From assembly GCA_016794545.1 (NCBI GenBank), contig JAEUJX010000057.1, forward strand, positions 1-39,481: a stretch of 39,481 bases of DNA, read 5' to 3'. Every line of letters starts with the position of its first letter. Positions within the stretch are counted from its first letter, which is position 1. Position numbers and translations under genes: made by a program. The notes beneath the pieces are model-generated. The model saw only the letters and a list, made by a program, of their open reading frames with translations. It ran no database searches and had not been told where the DNA came from. Positions 24,120 to 32,011 of this stretch are shown in pieces. The stretch is from Myxococcales bacterium (GTDB lineage: Bacteria; Myxococcota_A; Polyangia; Haliangiales; Haliangiaceae).

Positions 24120-26021
24120 ATGGCGAATAGATCGCGGCCCCGTGTCGTTCGTTCCACCACACAGATGCGCGTCCGGAACCTCGCCCTCGGTGCCCTCGCT
24201 CTGGCTCTCCCCGCGACCTACGCCCTCGGCAAGGTGGTCGCGTTCGATCGGAGCCCGCCCTCGTTCGAGCTGTCGGGCCGCCCGGTCGGCGGGGCGCAGC
24301 CCGCGCTCCCCAGCGCCGCCCACCTGACCGCGACGCGCATCACGGCGCTGGCGGACGGCGCGCTCGTGATCGACGCCGACAGCGGCGCGCTGATCAAGAC
24401 CGACAGGGCAGGCAAGCCGATCGCGCAGGTCGCGATCGGCCGCGAGGCAGGCCTGCTCACCTACGACCCGGCGACCGGCCTGGCGTACGTCGCCGATCGC
24501 AAGGCGGACCGGATCGCCGTCGTCAAGGTCGGCGGCGCGCTCGAGATCGCACAGTCGTGGAAGACGCCGGCCGAGCCGTACTCGGTCGCGCTCACGCCCG
24601 ACAAGACGACGCTCCTCGTCGTCACCATCGCCGACCGCACGATGGTCGCGCTCGATGCGAAGACCGGCGCCGAGAAGTGGCGCACCGCGCTCGGCCGCGA
24701 GCCGCGCGGGCTCGCGGTGTCGCCCGATGGCACGCGCGCGCTCGTGTCGTACCTGGTGACCGGCACGGTCGATCAGGTCGACCTGCTCGAATCGCACCGC
24801 GCCGAGCACATCGCGATCTCCAGCTCGACCACGCCGCGCCGCGGCCGCCGCGGCGGCGCCGGCGACGGCGAGGCCTTCGCGCGCGGCTCGTTCGCGGTCG
24901 CGTTCATGGGCTCGGAGCAGGCCCTCGTGCCGTTCCAGCGCGAGACGCCGGTCCAGATCACCGGCGGCGGCGAGAACACGGGCGGCTACGGCGGTGGCTT
25001 CGAGTCGCCGGTCAGCCACCAGCTCGCGTTCATCGGGCTCGGCAAGGGCGGCAACACCTCGCAGGTCACGGCGCAGATCGCGCAGCACCAGCCGCGCGCG
25101 CTCGCGTGGGACGGCGTGCGCGACGCGCTGTACGTGGCGGGCATGGGGAACGACACGATCCTCCAGATCAAGAACGCCTCGCAGGTCGGCATCGCCGAGG
25201 GCCTCACGGCCAGCCTGACGACGGGCAAGGACAAGTGCGGCCCCGACGGTGTCGCGGTGACCGCCGATGGCAACCTCGTGGTGTGGTGCGCGTTCAACCG
25301 CACCGTCCAGCGGATCGAGGTCGTCGACGGCAAGGGCGCCCTGGCCGCGGCGGCGAAGGTCCAGGCGGGGCCGCAGCTCGTGGCGTCGGCGATGAGCGAG
25401 AAGCAGCACACCGGCTACATCCTGTTCCACTCGGCGGAGCCGGCGGTGTCGGCGCGCGGTTCGATGGCGTGCTCGACCTGCCACCCCGACAACCGCGCCG
25501 ACGGGCTGTCGTGGCGCATCGAGAAGCACGAGCTCCAGACGCCGATCCTCGCCGGCCGCATGCTCGGCACGCACCCGTTCAAGTGGGATGGCGGCGATCC
25601 GGACCTCAAGACGTCGCTGACCTCGACGATGAAGCGGCTCGGCGGCTTCGGGCTCGACAAGCCGCAGACCGACGCGCTCGCCGCGTACATCGAGGCCCTG
25701 CCGAGCGTGCGCGCGCCGAACCGCGATGCGCAGGCCGTCGCGCGCGGCAAGAAGCTGTTCGATGGCGAGGGCTGCCGGACGTGCCACGACGGTGCGAGCT
25801 ACACCGACAACGACCAGCACAGGTTCACCGGCACGCTCGAGAAGAGCGACACGCCGAGCCTCCGGGGCCTCGCGGCGAGCGCGCCCTACTACCACGACGG
25901 GTCCGCGGCCACGCTCGAGGCGCTGCTCCGCGACCGCGGCGCGGTCCACGGCATGGCGAACACGACGAAGCTGACCGACGCGCAGGTCGCGGACCTGACC
26001 GCGTTCCTCGAGACCCTGTAG
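24120..26021 (+). CDS. YVTN beta-propeller protein with C-terminal di-haem cytochrome c domain
   Basis: A 633-residue exported protein. A signal-type helix at about 17-37 (VRNLALGALALALPATYALG) follows an Arg-rich start. Residues about 60-430 form a YVTN/NHL-like propeller (AEPYSVALTPDKTTLLVVTI, GREPRGLAVSPDGTRALVSY). A loop at 235-300 is very rich in Gly and Arg. The C-terminal part has two haem c sites, CSTCH (451-455) and CRTCH (552-556), with SAPYYHDG as in the MauG/di-haem peroxidase family. It could be a periplasmic peroxidase or electron-transfer protein. ATG 24120 is chosen for its GGTGGAGG upstream; GTG 24105 and ATG 24165 are possible, the latter giving a more standard signal peptide. 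Confidence 0.83.
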   Translation: MANRSRPRVVRSTTQMRVRNLALGALALALPATYALGKVVAFDRSPPSFELSGRPVGGAQPALPSAAHLTATRITALADGALVIDADSGALIKTDRAGKPIAQVAIGREAGLLTYDPATGLAYVADRKADRIAVVKVGGALEIAQSWKTPAEPYSVALTPDKTTLLVVTIADRTMVALDAKTGAEKWRTALGREPRGLAVSPDGTRALVSYLVTGTVDQVDLLESHRAEHIAISSSTTPRRGRRGGAGDGEAFARGSFAVAFMGSEQALVPFQRETPVQITGGGENTGGYGGGFESPVSHQLAFIGLGKGGNTSQVTAQIAQHQPRALAWDGVRDALYVAGMGNDTILQIKNASQVGIAEGLTASLTTGKDKCGPDGVAVTADGNLVVWCAFNRTVQRIEVVDGKGALAAAAKVQAGPQLVASAMSEKQHTGYILFHSAEPAVSARGSMACSTCHPDNRADGLSWRIEKHELQTPILAGRMLGTHPFKWDGGDPDLKTSLTSTMKRLGGFGLDKPQTDALAAYIEALPSVRAPNRDAQAVARGKKLFDGEGCRTCHDGASYTDNDQHRFTGTLEKSDTPSLRGLAASAPYYHDGSAATLEALLRDRGAVHGMANTTKLTDAQVADLTAFLETL

Positions 26022-26092
26022 CCCGGGTTCGTGTTCAAGAGATGACCGAGAGAGTGCTCGCCCGATCGAAGCGCTCGTGAAGCGAACCGGGC
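26021..26092. repeat. Imperfect inverted repeat after the di-haem cytochrome gene
   Basis: GCCCGGGTTCG (26021-26031) can pair with CGAACCGGGC (26083-26092) with one bulged G around a 51-nt loop. It lies in the 143-bp gap before the desaturase gene. It may be part of a terminator, but lacks a T-run. Nothing else was seen in this gap. Confidence 0.25.
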
Positions 26093-26164
26093 GTGCGTCT
26101 CGCTGCGTCATCACCGTGACGGGAACGTGACCCTCGCCGAGGCGGTCATGGGCCAAGGTCGTGA

Positions 26165-27223
26165 ATGCAGCAAAACCTCCTGGGCGGGACACCGCTCGTG
26201 CCGCTCTCGAAGTATGTCGGCACGCTCCGGCCCCACCTGCCCGAGGAGGCGTTCCGGCCGGCGCACTCGCGCATGGCCTGGATTCCCATCCATCTCGCGG
26301 TGATCGTCGTCGCGGCCGTGGCGATCGGGCGAGCCTGGGTCCCGTGGCCGGTCGTGCCGGTGCTCTCGCTCGTCATCGGTGCGAGCTTTGCCTGCCTGAC
26401 GTTCGTCGCCCACGAGGCGATGCACGGCGGCGTGGTCCGCGACAAGCGTGCGCGCAATGCGATCGCGTGGATCGGGTTTCTTCCGTTCACGCTGGCTCCG
26501 CGGCTATGGGCGGCGTGGCACGACCGCGTTCACCACGCGACGGCGAACTTCGCGAAGGATCCAGACATCTACCCGACGCTCGACGAGTACCGAGCGTCCG
26601 GTCGGATCCGGTTCTTCGTCAACGCGTTCTCGCTCGGCGGGCGCCGCTGGCGCGGCGTGCTCTCCCTCGTGCTCGGCTTCACGGTCCAGAGCGCACATCA
26701 GCTGATCGCGGCGACGGAGAGCGGCTTTCTGTCGGCCAAGGAGCGCCGCGTCGCCATCGCCGAGACCCTCATCGGGCTCGCGTTCTGGGGCGTCGTCGCC
26801 GCCGTCGTCGGCTTCGTGCCCTTCCTGTTCATCTACGTGATGCCGCTGGTCGTCGCGAACGTGGTGGTGATGTCGTTCATCCTCACGAACCACAACCTGT
26901 CGCCGCGCGTCACGGTCAACGATCCGCTCGCGAGCGGCCTCAGCGTCACGAGCCCGCGCTGGATCGAGTGGATCACGCTGCGGTTCGGTTATCACGTCGA
27001 GCATCACCTGTTCCCGTCGATGAGCTCCCGCCATGCACCGCTGGTGCGCGCGCTGTTGCGCGAGCGCTGGCCGGAGCGGTACCAGTCGATGTCGATCGTC
27101 GCCGCGCTCGGGCGGCTGCACGCCACGGCGCGCGTCTACAAGGACGATACGACGCTGATCGACCCGCGCACCGGCGCCGAGTTCCCGACGCTGATGCCGC
27201 GCCCTGTCGCCGCCTCGGCCTAG
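26165..27223 (+). CDS. Membrane fatty acid desaturase
   Basis: A 352-residue di-iron desaturase. The three histidine boxes are HEAMH (83-87), HDRVHH (119-124) and HVEHH (277-281), with hydrophobic segments between them. It inserts a double bond into fatty acyl chains of membrane lipids; position and acyl carrier cannot be told from sequence. ATG 26165 is preceded by AAGG at 6-nt spacing. It stands alone between the cytochrome gene and a convergent ABC operon. Its TAG stop shares the four bases CTAG (27220-27223) with the TAG stop of the opposing permease gene. Carotenoid hydroxylases or ketolases share His boxes, but HEAMH/HxxHH/HVEHH fits acyl desaturases better. Confidence 0.86.
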   Translation: MQQNLLGGTPLVPLSKYVGTLRPHLPEEAFRPAHSRMAWIPIHLAVIVVAAVAIGRAWVPWPVVPVLSLVIGASFACLTFVAHEAMHGGVVRDKRARNAIAWIGFLPFTLAPRLWAAWHDRVHHATANFAKDPDIYPTLDEYRASGRIRFFVNAFSLGGRRWRGVLSLVLGFTVQSAHQLIAATESGFLSAKERRVAIAETLIGLAFWGVVAAVVGFVPFLFIYVMPLVVANVVVMSFILTNHNLSPRVTVNDPLASGLSVTSPRWIEWITLRFGYHVEHHLFPSMSSRHAPLVRALLRERWPERYQSMSIVAALGRLHATARVYKDDTTLIDPRTGAEFPTLMPRPVAASA

Positions 27224-28008
27224 GACGACGCCGAGGTGTAGTTCCGGATCGCGAACCGCCAGACCAGGCGGCTCACGAGGAGCAGCCCGAGCGCGCCGCC
27301 GATCGTGCCGAGCGCGGTCTGCGCGTCGAGCCGGCCGAGCAGCGCCATCGCGGGGAACGTGGTCATCACGGCGACCGGGATGACGAACGTGAACACGAAC
27401 CGCCACAGGCCGCGGAACACGTGGACCGGCCAGCGCGCGACATCGAAGATCGCGCCGAGCAGGTACGTCAGGTTGTCGAGCCGCACGACCCAGAACGACG
27501 CGGCCGCGCACAGGATCCACAGCGAGTACATCGCGAGCACCCCGGCGACGAACAGCACGAGGCCGAGGCCGACGTGTTGGATCTCGGGCGCGTGGCCCTT
27601 CTTCACGAACGCGTAGACCACGAGCACGAGCGCGCCGAGCAGATCGAAGATCTTCCACGGCTCGAACCGCGAGGCGCTCACGATCGCCTGGGCGTCGACG
27701 GGCTTCAGGAGGACGTAGTCGAACGCGCCGGAGCGGATCCGCTCCACGAGATCGACGAACGACGGCGACACCACGCCCTCGAGAACGGCGCGCACCGCCA
27801 TGAAGTAGCCGATCACGATCATCGCCGAGGGCGCGTCCCAGCCCGCGACCGACTCGCGGCCCTGGTAGAGGACGAACAGCGGCAACAGCGTCATCGCCAT
27901 CCAGGCGAGCGCCATCAGGCCCTCGAGCAAGAAGTCGCCGCGGTACGCCATGCCGGCCGCGGCGCTGATCCGGAGCTGCACGAGCGCGAGGCGGAGGTAT
28001 CGCATCAT
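27220..28008 (-). CDS. ABC-2 type permease subunit 2
   Basis: A 262-residue membrane protein with about six helices, starting MMRYLRLALVQLRISAAAGM and containing RGDFLLEGLMALAWMAMTLL, the pattern of the ABC2_membrane_6 permease family. It ends the eight-gene array and should pair with the 267-residue permease and the ATPase as an exporter. Its ATG overlaps the upstream permease stop (ATGA). The open frame upstream of 28008 is a shadow. The substrate is unknown. Confidence 0.85.
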   Translation of the reverse strand: MMRYLRLALVQLRISAAAGMAYRGDFLLEGLMALAWMAMTLLPLFVLYQGRESVAGWDAPSAMIVIGYFMAVRAVLEGVVSPSFVDLVERIRSGAFDYVLLKPVDAQAIVSASRFEPWKIFDLLGALVLVVYAFVKKGHAPEIQHVGLGLVLFVAGVLAMYSLWILCAAASFWVVRLDNLTYLLGAIFDVARWPVHVFRGLWRFVFTFVIPVAVMTTFPAMALLGRLDAQTALGTIGGALGLLLVSRLVWRFAIRNYTSASS

Positions 28009-28808
28009 CCGCCGACCGCCTCGAACTTCTTGATGCCGCGGTTCCACACGACCAGCGCGAGCGCGAGCGTCGCGGCCGCCCAACCGATCTGACCGAGCAT
28101 GATCGCCGCGACCTGTGCTCCGTCGAGCGGGCGCGTCATCAGCTCGATCGGCGCGCTCAGCATGAACCGGAAGGGCAGCCACTCGGCGAACCAGCCGATC
28201 GCGCGGGGCAGGAGCGGGATCGGGAGCAGGTAGCCGCTGAGCAGCGAGAACAGCGCGAAGTACAGGTTCATGAGGGCCATCGTCTTCGTGCCGAAGAACG
28301 CGACCGCGCCGATCATGAACAACCGGTTGCACGTGATGATCCACGCGAGCGCGCGCGACGGCACGAGCAGGCCGAGCTGCAGCGGCTCGGTGGTCAGCGC
28401 GCTCGCGCCGGACGAGACGAGCAGGACGATGGCGATCGGCAGCACGACGACGGAGCGGAACGGGATCGCCGCGAGGTGGCTCGCCGCGAACGCGACGTAC
28501 GGGTGCAGCGGCCGCAGCAGGCGCATCGACATCGCGCCGAGCCGGATCTCCTCGCTGATCTGCCAGGCCACCCACGAGCCGGTGAGGTTCCTGACGATCA
28601 GGTTCGACAGGTAGTACGCGACGAACGCCGCCGACGTGTAGCCGCGGAACGGGGCCTCGCTCGCGACGCTGGTCCACAGCCCGAGCATGACGAGCGGCAG
28701 CGTGGTCGTGAGGATCCACACGAGGAACTCGGCGCGGTACGCCACGGTCTCGGCGACCCCGATGCGCAGCAGCGTCGGCAGCGCGCGCAGCGTGCGGGCC
28801 GCGCTCAC
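28005..28808 (-). CDS. ABC-2 type permease subunit 1
   Basis: A 267-residue membrane protein with about six helices. The start is GTG 28808 (VSAARTLRALPTLLRIG), overlapping the ATPase stop by GTGA. The segment YRAEFLVWILTTTLPLVMLG matches the first helix pattern of ABC2_membrane_6 permeases, as in its neighbour, with which it probably forms a heterodimer. The motif SWVAWQISEEIRLGAMSMRL precedes the coupling-helix region. Confidence 0.85.
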   Translation of the reverse strand: MSAARTLRALPTLLRIGVAETVAYRAEFLVWILTTTLPLVMLGLWTSVASEAPFRGYTSAAFVAYYLSNLIVRNLTGSWVAWQISEEIRLGAMSMRLLRPLHPYVAFAASHLAAIPFRSVVVLPIAIVLLVSSGASALTTEPLQLGLLVPSRALAWIITCNRLFMIGAVAFFGTKTMALMNLYFALFSLLSGYLLPIPLLPRAIGWFAEWLPFRFMLSAPIELMTRPLDGAQVAAIMLGQIGWAAATLALALVVWNRGIKKFEAVGG

Positions 28809-29809
28809 GCTCCCGTCCCCGGGCCATTCGCCTTCGCCTTGGACTGGCCGAACATCACGCGCAGCACGTCCTCGAGCGGCGGGTCCTCGATCGCGAGATC
28901 GGCGGCCTTGAGGTTCAGCAGGTGACCGATCACGCCGGGCAGCTGCGCCTCGGTGACCTTGAGCGTGATCCGCTGCGCCTCGCGCGTCACGAGCGTGCCG
29001 AGCTTCCCGAGCTCCTCGTCGGTCGGCGGCGTGCCGGTGGTGATCGTGAACGACACCCGCTTGTCGGGGTCCATCGCCTTGATCAGCTGGCGGAGGTCGC
29101 CGTCGTGGATCAGCACGCCGCGATCGATCACGATGATCCGCGGGCACAGCGCGACGACGTCGTCCATGTAGTGCGACGTGAGCAGCACCGTCGCCTCGTG
29201 GCGCTGGTTGTAGCTGCGCACGAAGTCGCGGATCGCGACCTGCATCGCGACGTCGAGGCCGATGGTCGGCTCGTCGAGGAACAGCGTGGTCGGCCGGTGG
29301 AGCAGGGCGGCCGCGAGCTCGCACTTCATGCGCTCGCCGAGCGAGAGCTGGCGGGTCGGCTTGTCGAGCAGCGGCGCGAGCTCGAGCAGCTCGGTGAGCT
29401 CGGCCAGCGTCTTCTCGAACGCGGCCTTGGGGACGTCGAACACCGCGCGGTTCATCGCGTAGGTCTCCGACGGCGGCAGGTCCCAGATCAGCTGCGACTT
29501 CTGGCCCATCACGAGCGTGATCCGCTCGAGGAGCTCGGTCTCGCGCTTGAACGGGACGTGGCCCTCGACCTCGACCTCGCCGCTCGTCGGGTGCAGCAGG
29601 CCCGACAGGACCTTGAGCGTCGTCGTCTTTCCCGCGCCGTTGGGGCCAAGGAAGCCGACGCGCTCGCCGCGCTCGATCGTGAAGCTCACGCCGTCGACCG
29701 CCTTCACGGTCTCGTACGTGCGGTGGAACAACGACTTCATCGCCGAGACGAAGCCCGGCGGCCGCTTGTGCACCTGGAAGTGCTTCGTCAGCTCGCGCGC
29801 CCGGATCAT
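28805..29809 (-). CDS. ABC transporter ATPase for the ABC-2 permease pair
   Basis: A 334-residue ATPase. Walker A is GPNGAGKT (55-62), the Q-loop region LVMGQKSQLIWDL, the signature LSLGERM (155-161), Walker B LFLDEP (176-181) and the switch His in VLLTSHYMDD. The long insert before Walker A (PGFVSAMKSLFHRTYETVKA) and the extended C-terminal domain (about 235-334) are typical of exporters in this ABC-2 group. It lies 2 bp after the GbsR-like gene. Together with two permeases it forms a complete exporter without an adaptor protein, so transport is probably across the inner membrane only. Confidence 0.9.
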   Translation of the reverse strand: MIRARELTKHFQVHKRPPGFVSAMKSLFHRTYETVKAVDGVSFTIERGERVGFLGPNGAGKTTTLKVLSGLLHPTSGEVEVEGHVPFKRETELLERITLVMGQKSQLIWDLPPSETYAMNRAVFDVPKAAFEKTLAELTELLELAPLLDKPTRQLSLGERMKCELAAALLHRPTTLFLDEPTIGLDVAMQVAIRDFVRSYNQRHEATVLLTSHYMDDVVALCPRIIVIDRGVLIHDGDLRQLIKAMDPDKRVSFTITTGTPPTDEELGKLGTLVTREAQRITLKVTEAQLPGVIGHLLNLKAADLAIEDPPLEDVLRVMFGQSKAKANGPGTGA

Positions 29810-29811
29810 CG

Positions 29812-30345
29812 CTACTCGTCCTTGCGTACGGCCTTCGCGAGCTCTCCCACCGTCTTGATCGGCAGCGCGTCGATCGACTCTCCTTCGAGCAGCGACTCGA
29901 GCACGTGCGCGCCGACCTGCGCGAGCTGCACGAGGCCAGCCACGCGCTGGGCGATCAGCGCCTGCCGCGCGTCGCCGTCCTGCGCGGAGAGCTGCTGGTT
30001 CGCGGCCTCGAATGCGTCGAGCGCGGTCTTGACCCACTGGAGCTCGCGCTCGCGGAACACGCGCTGCACCGGCTTCCAGATGTTGGTCTCGGCCTCGTAG
30101 TGCTCCTTGCGCTCCCCGACGACCCACGTCTTCTTGACGGCGCCCCACTCCTGGAGCTCCTGGAGCGTCATCGACACCGCGCCCGTCGAGAGTCCGAGGC
30201 GCTCGCCGAGCTCGGCGGCGTTGAGCGGGTGGTCCTCGAGATACAGCACGGCCCACATCCGGCCCATGTTGCGCTTGAATCCCCAGGCCTCGATCAGTGC
30301 GCCGACAGCGTCGGCCACCTTGAGCACGGCCGGGTCGATGGTCAT
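29812..30345 (-). CDS. GbsR/MarR-type winged-helix transcriptional regulator
   Basis: A 177-residue regulator. The winged helix spans about residues 25-100 (GRMWAVLYLEDHPLNAAELG, then LGLSTGAVSMTLQELQEWGA), followed by helices likely to dimerise. The family includes GbsR-like repressors of osmolyte genes, but neighbours here give no osmotic link. It is wedged between the Hsp70 gene (ATGA overlap) and the ABC ATPase gene (2-bp gap), so it probably controls its own operon or the exporter. No operator could be identified. Confidence 0.85.
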   Translation of the reverse strand: MTIDPAVLKVADAVGALIEAWGFKRNMGRMWAVLYLEDHPLNAAELGERLGLSTGAVSMTLQELQEWGAVKKTWVVGERKEHYEAETNIWKPVQRVFRERELQWVKTALDAFEAANQQLSAQDGDARQALIAQRVAGLVQLAQVGAHVLESLLEGESIDALPIKTVGELAKAVRKDE

Positions 30346-32009
30346 TTCTTGTCGTCGGTCGGAGGTTTCAGGGAGTGTACCGAGTGCTCGCGGGTTGTCA
30401 CGCGCACGCCACCCGAGAGCGCCTCGGGGGCCGGCTGCGACGAGGCTTCCTGACGGCGCCGGTTGATGATCTCGACGATCTCGCGCTGCGACAGGCCGCC
30501 CGACGGGCGGATCGTCACGCTCGCTTCCTTCCCGCTCTTCGGCTCGCGCGCGGTCACGCTCAGGATCGACTCGACGTCGACCGTGATCACGAGCTCGACG
30601 CGCGTCGATCCCGCGGGGCCGGGCGTCAGGTCGTCGAGCACCACCTGACCGAGCTTGCGGTTCTTCGACACGTCCTGCGAGTCGCCCTGGTACAGCTCGA
30701 TCGAGACGAACTTCTGGTTCTCGTTCGTCGTCGCGAACAGCCGGCGCGCGCGCACGGGCAACATCGAGTTGCGCGGCAGCACGACCGCGAACTGCGAGTC
30801 GCCGACCTTGATGCCGATGTCGTGCGGCGTCACGTCGAGCAGCGCCGCATCGTTGGACTCACCGGCGAGGATGCCCGCGTACTGCGCGGCGCCGAGCGCC
30901 ACCGCCTCGTCGGGGTTGACGCCCTTCGAGGGCTTCTTCCGGAAGAACTTCTCGACGAACTTCTCGACCGCCGGCCACCGCGTCATGCCGCCGACGAGCA
31001 GGATCTCCTCGAGCTCGCCGGGCTCGAGATCGGCGTCATCGAGCGCGCGCTGGCACGGGGCCTCGAGGCGCGTCATCAGGTCCTTGGTCAGACCTTCCAC
31101 CTGATCGCGCGTCAGCGTGCGCTCGAAGTTGATCGGCGCGCCGCTTCCGTCGTTCGCGAGGAACGGCAGCTGGATCACCGCCTCGGGCTCGGTCGACAGC
31201 GCCTTCTTCGCGGTCTCGCAGGCCTCGCGCAGGCGCGACATCGCCATCGGGATGCCGGTGAGATCGACGCGGTACTGGTCGAAGACCTCGTCGACGATCC
31301 GCTCGACGAGACGGCGGTCCCAGTCCTCGCCGCCGAGCGCGCTGTCGCCGCCGGTCGCGAGCACCTCGAAGATGCCGTTGTCGACCGACATGATCGAGAT
31401 GTCGAACGTGCCGCCGCCGAGGTCGAACACGCCGATCAGCCGGCGGCCGCCACCGTGGCGGTGGATCCCGTACGCGAGCGCCGCGGCGGTCGGCTCGTTG
31501 AGGAGGCGGACGACGTCGAGTCCGGCGATCATGCCGGCGTCGCGCGTGGCCTGGCGCTGCTGGTCGTCGAAGTACGCGGGCACCGTGACCACGCAGCGCG
31601 TGACCGGCTCGCCGAGCGACTCATCGGCGACCTGCTTCACGCGGCGCAGGATGTGAGCGGCGACCTCCTGCGGGCTGATCGGCTGCCCGTGCACGCGGAC
31701 CCACGCATCGCCGTTCGGCGCGGCGACGATGCGGAACGGCGCGAGGCGCGCGAACCACGCGACATCCTCGGCGTTGACCTTGCGGCCGATCAGGCGCTTC
31801 ACGCCGTAGACCGTCGCCGACGGGTTGGTCACCGCCTGGCGGCGCGCGCGCGTCCCGACCGTGACCTGGCCGCTCGCGGCCCAGCTGACCCACGACGGCG
31901 TCGTGCGCTCGCCATCGGCTCCGACGAGCGTGTCCGGATGCTGCTTGTCGTCGAGCACGGCGACGCACGAGTTCGTGGTCCCGAGGTCGATGCCGATGAT
32001 GCGGGTCAT
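30342..32009 (-). CDS. Lid-less Hsp70 (DnaK-like chaperone)
   Basis: A 555-residue Hsp70. The ATPase domain is complete: GIDLGTTNSCV (6-16), VFDLGGGTFDIS (194-205), LLVGGMTRWPAVE (337-349). The hydrophobic linker LLDVTP (390-395) and the beta-sandwich substrate domain (about 395-505) follow. Canonical DnaK has about 638 residues; here the helical lid is replaced by a short polar tail (521-555), so substrates would not be locked in. The start ATG lies 2 bp after the J-domain fusion gene, which supplies the natural ATPase-stimulating partner. No grpE is nearby. This is a specialised Hsp70, not the housekeeping DnaK. The stop overlaps the GbsR-like start. Confidence 0.92.
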   Translation of the reverse strand: MTRIIGIDLGTTNSCVAVLDDKQHPDTLVGADGERTTPSWVSWAASGQVTVGTRARRQAVTNPSATVYGVKRLIGRKVNAEDVAWFARLAPFRIVAAPNGDAWVRVHGQPISPQEVAAHILRRVKQVADESLGEPVTRCVVTVPAYFDDQQRQATRDAGMIAGLDVVRLLNEPTAAALAYGIHRHGGGRRLIGVFDLGGGTFDISIMSVDNGIFEVLATGGDSALGGEDWDRRLVERIVDEVFDQYRVDLTGIPMAMSRLREACETAKKALSTEPEAVIQLPFLANDGSGAPINFERTLTRDQVEGLTKDLMTRLEAPCQRALDDADLEPGELEEILLVGGMTRWPAVEKFVEKFFRKKPSKGVNPDEAVALGAAQYAGILAGESNDAALLDVTPHDIGIKVGDSQFAVVLPRNSMLPVRARRLFATTNENQKFVSIELYQGDSQDVSKNRKLGQVVLDDLTPGPAGSTRVELVITVDVESILSVTAREPKSGKEASVTIRPSGGLSQREIVEIINRRRQEASSQPAPEALSGGVRVTTREHSVHSLKPPTDDKK

Positions 32010-32011
32010 CG

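Noticed and set aside
24108-26192. A 694-codon minus-strand frame opposite the di-haem cytochrome gene
   Set aside because: Shadow frame; the plus strand has a signal helix, propeller and two CxxCH motifs.
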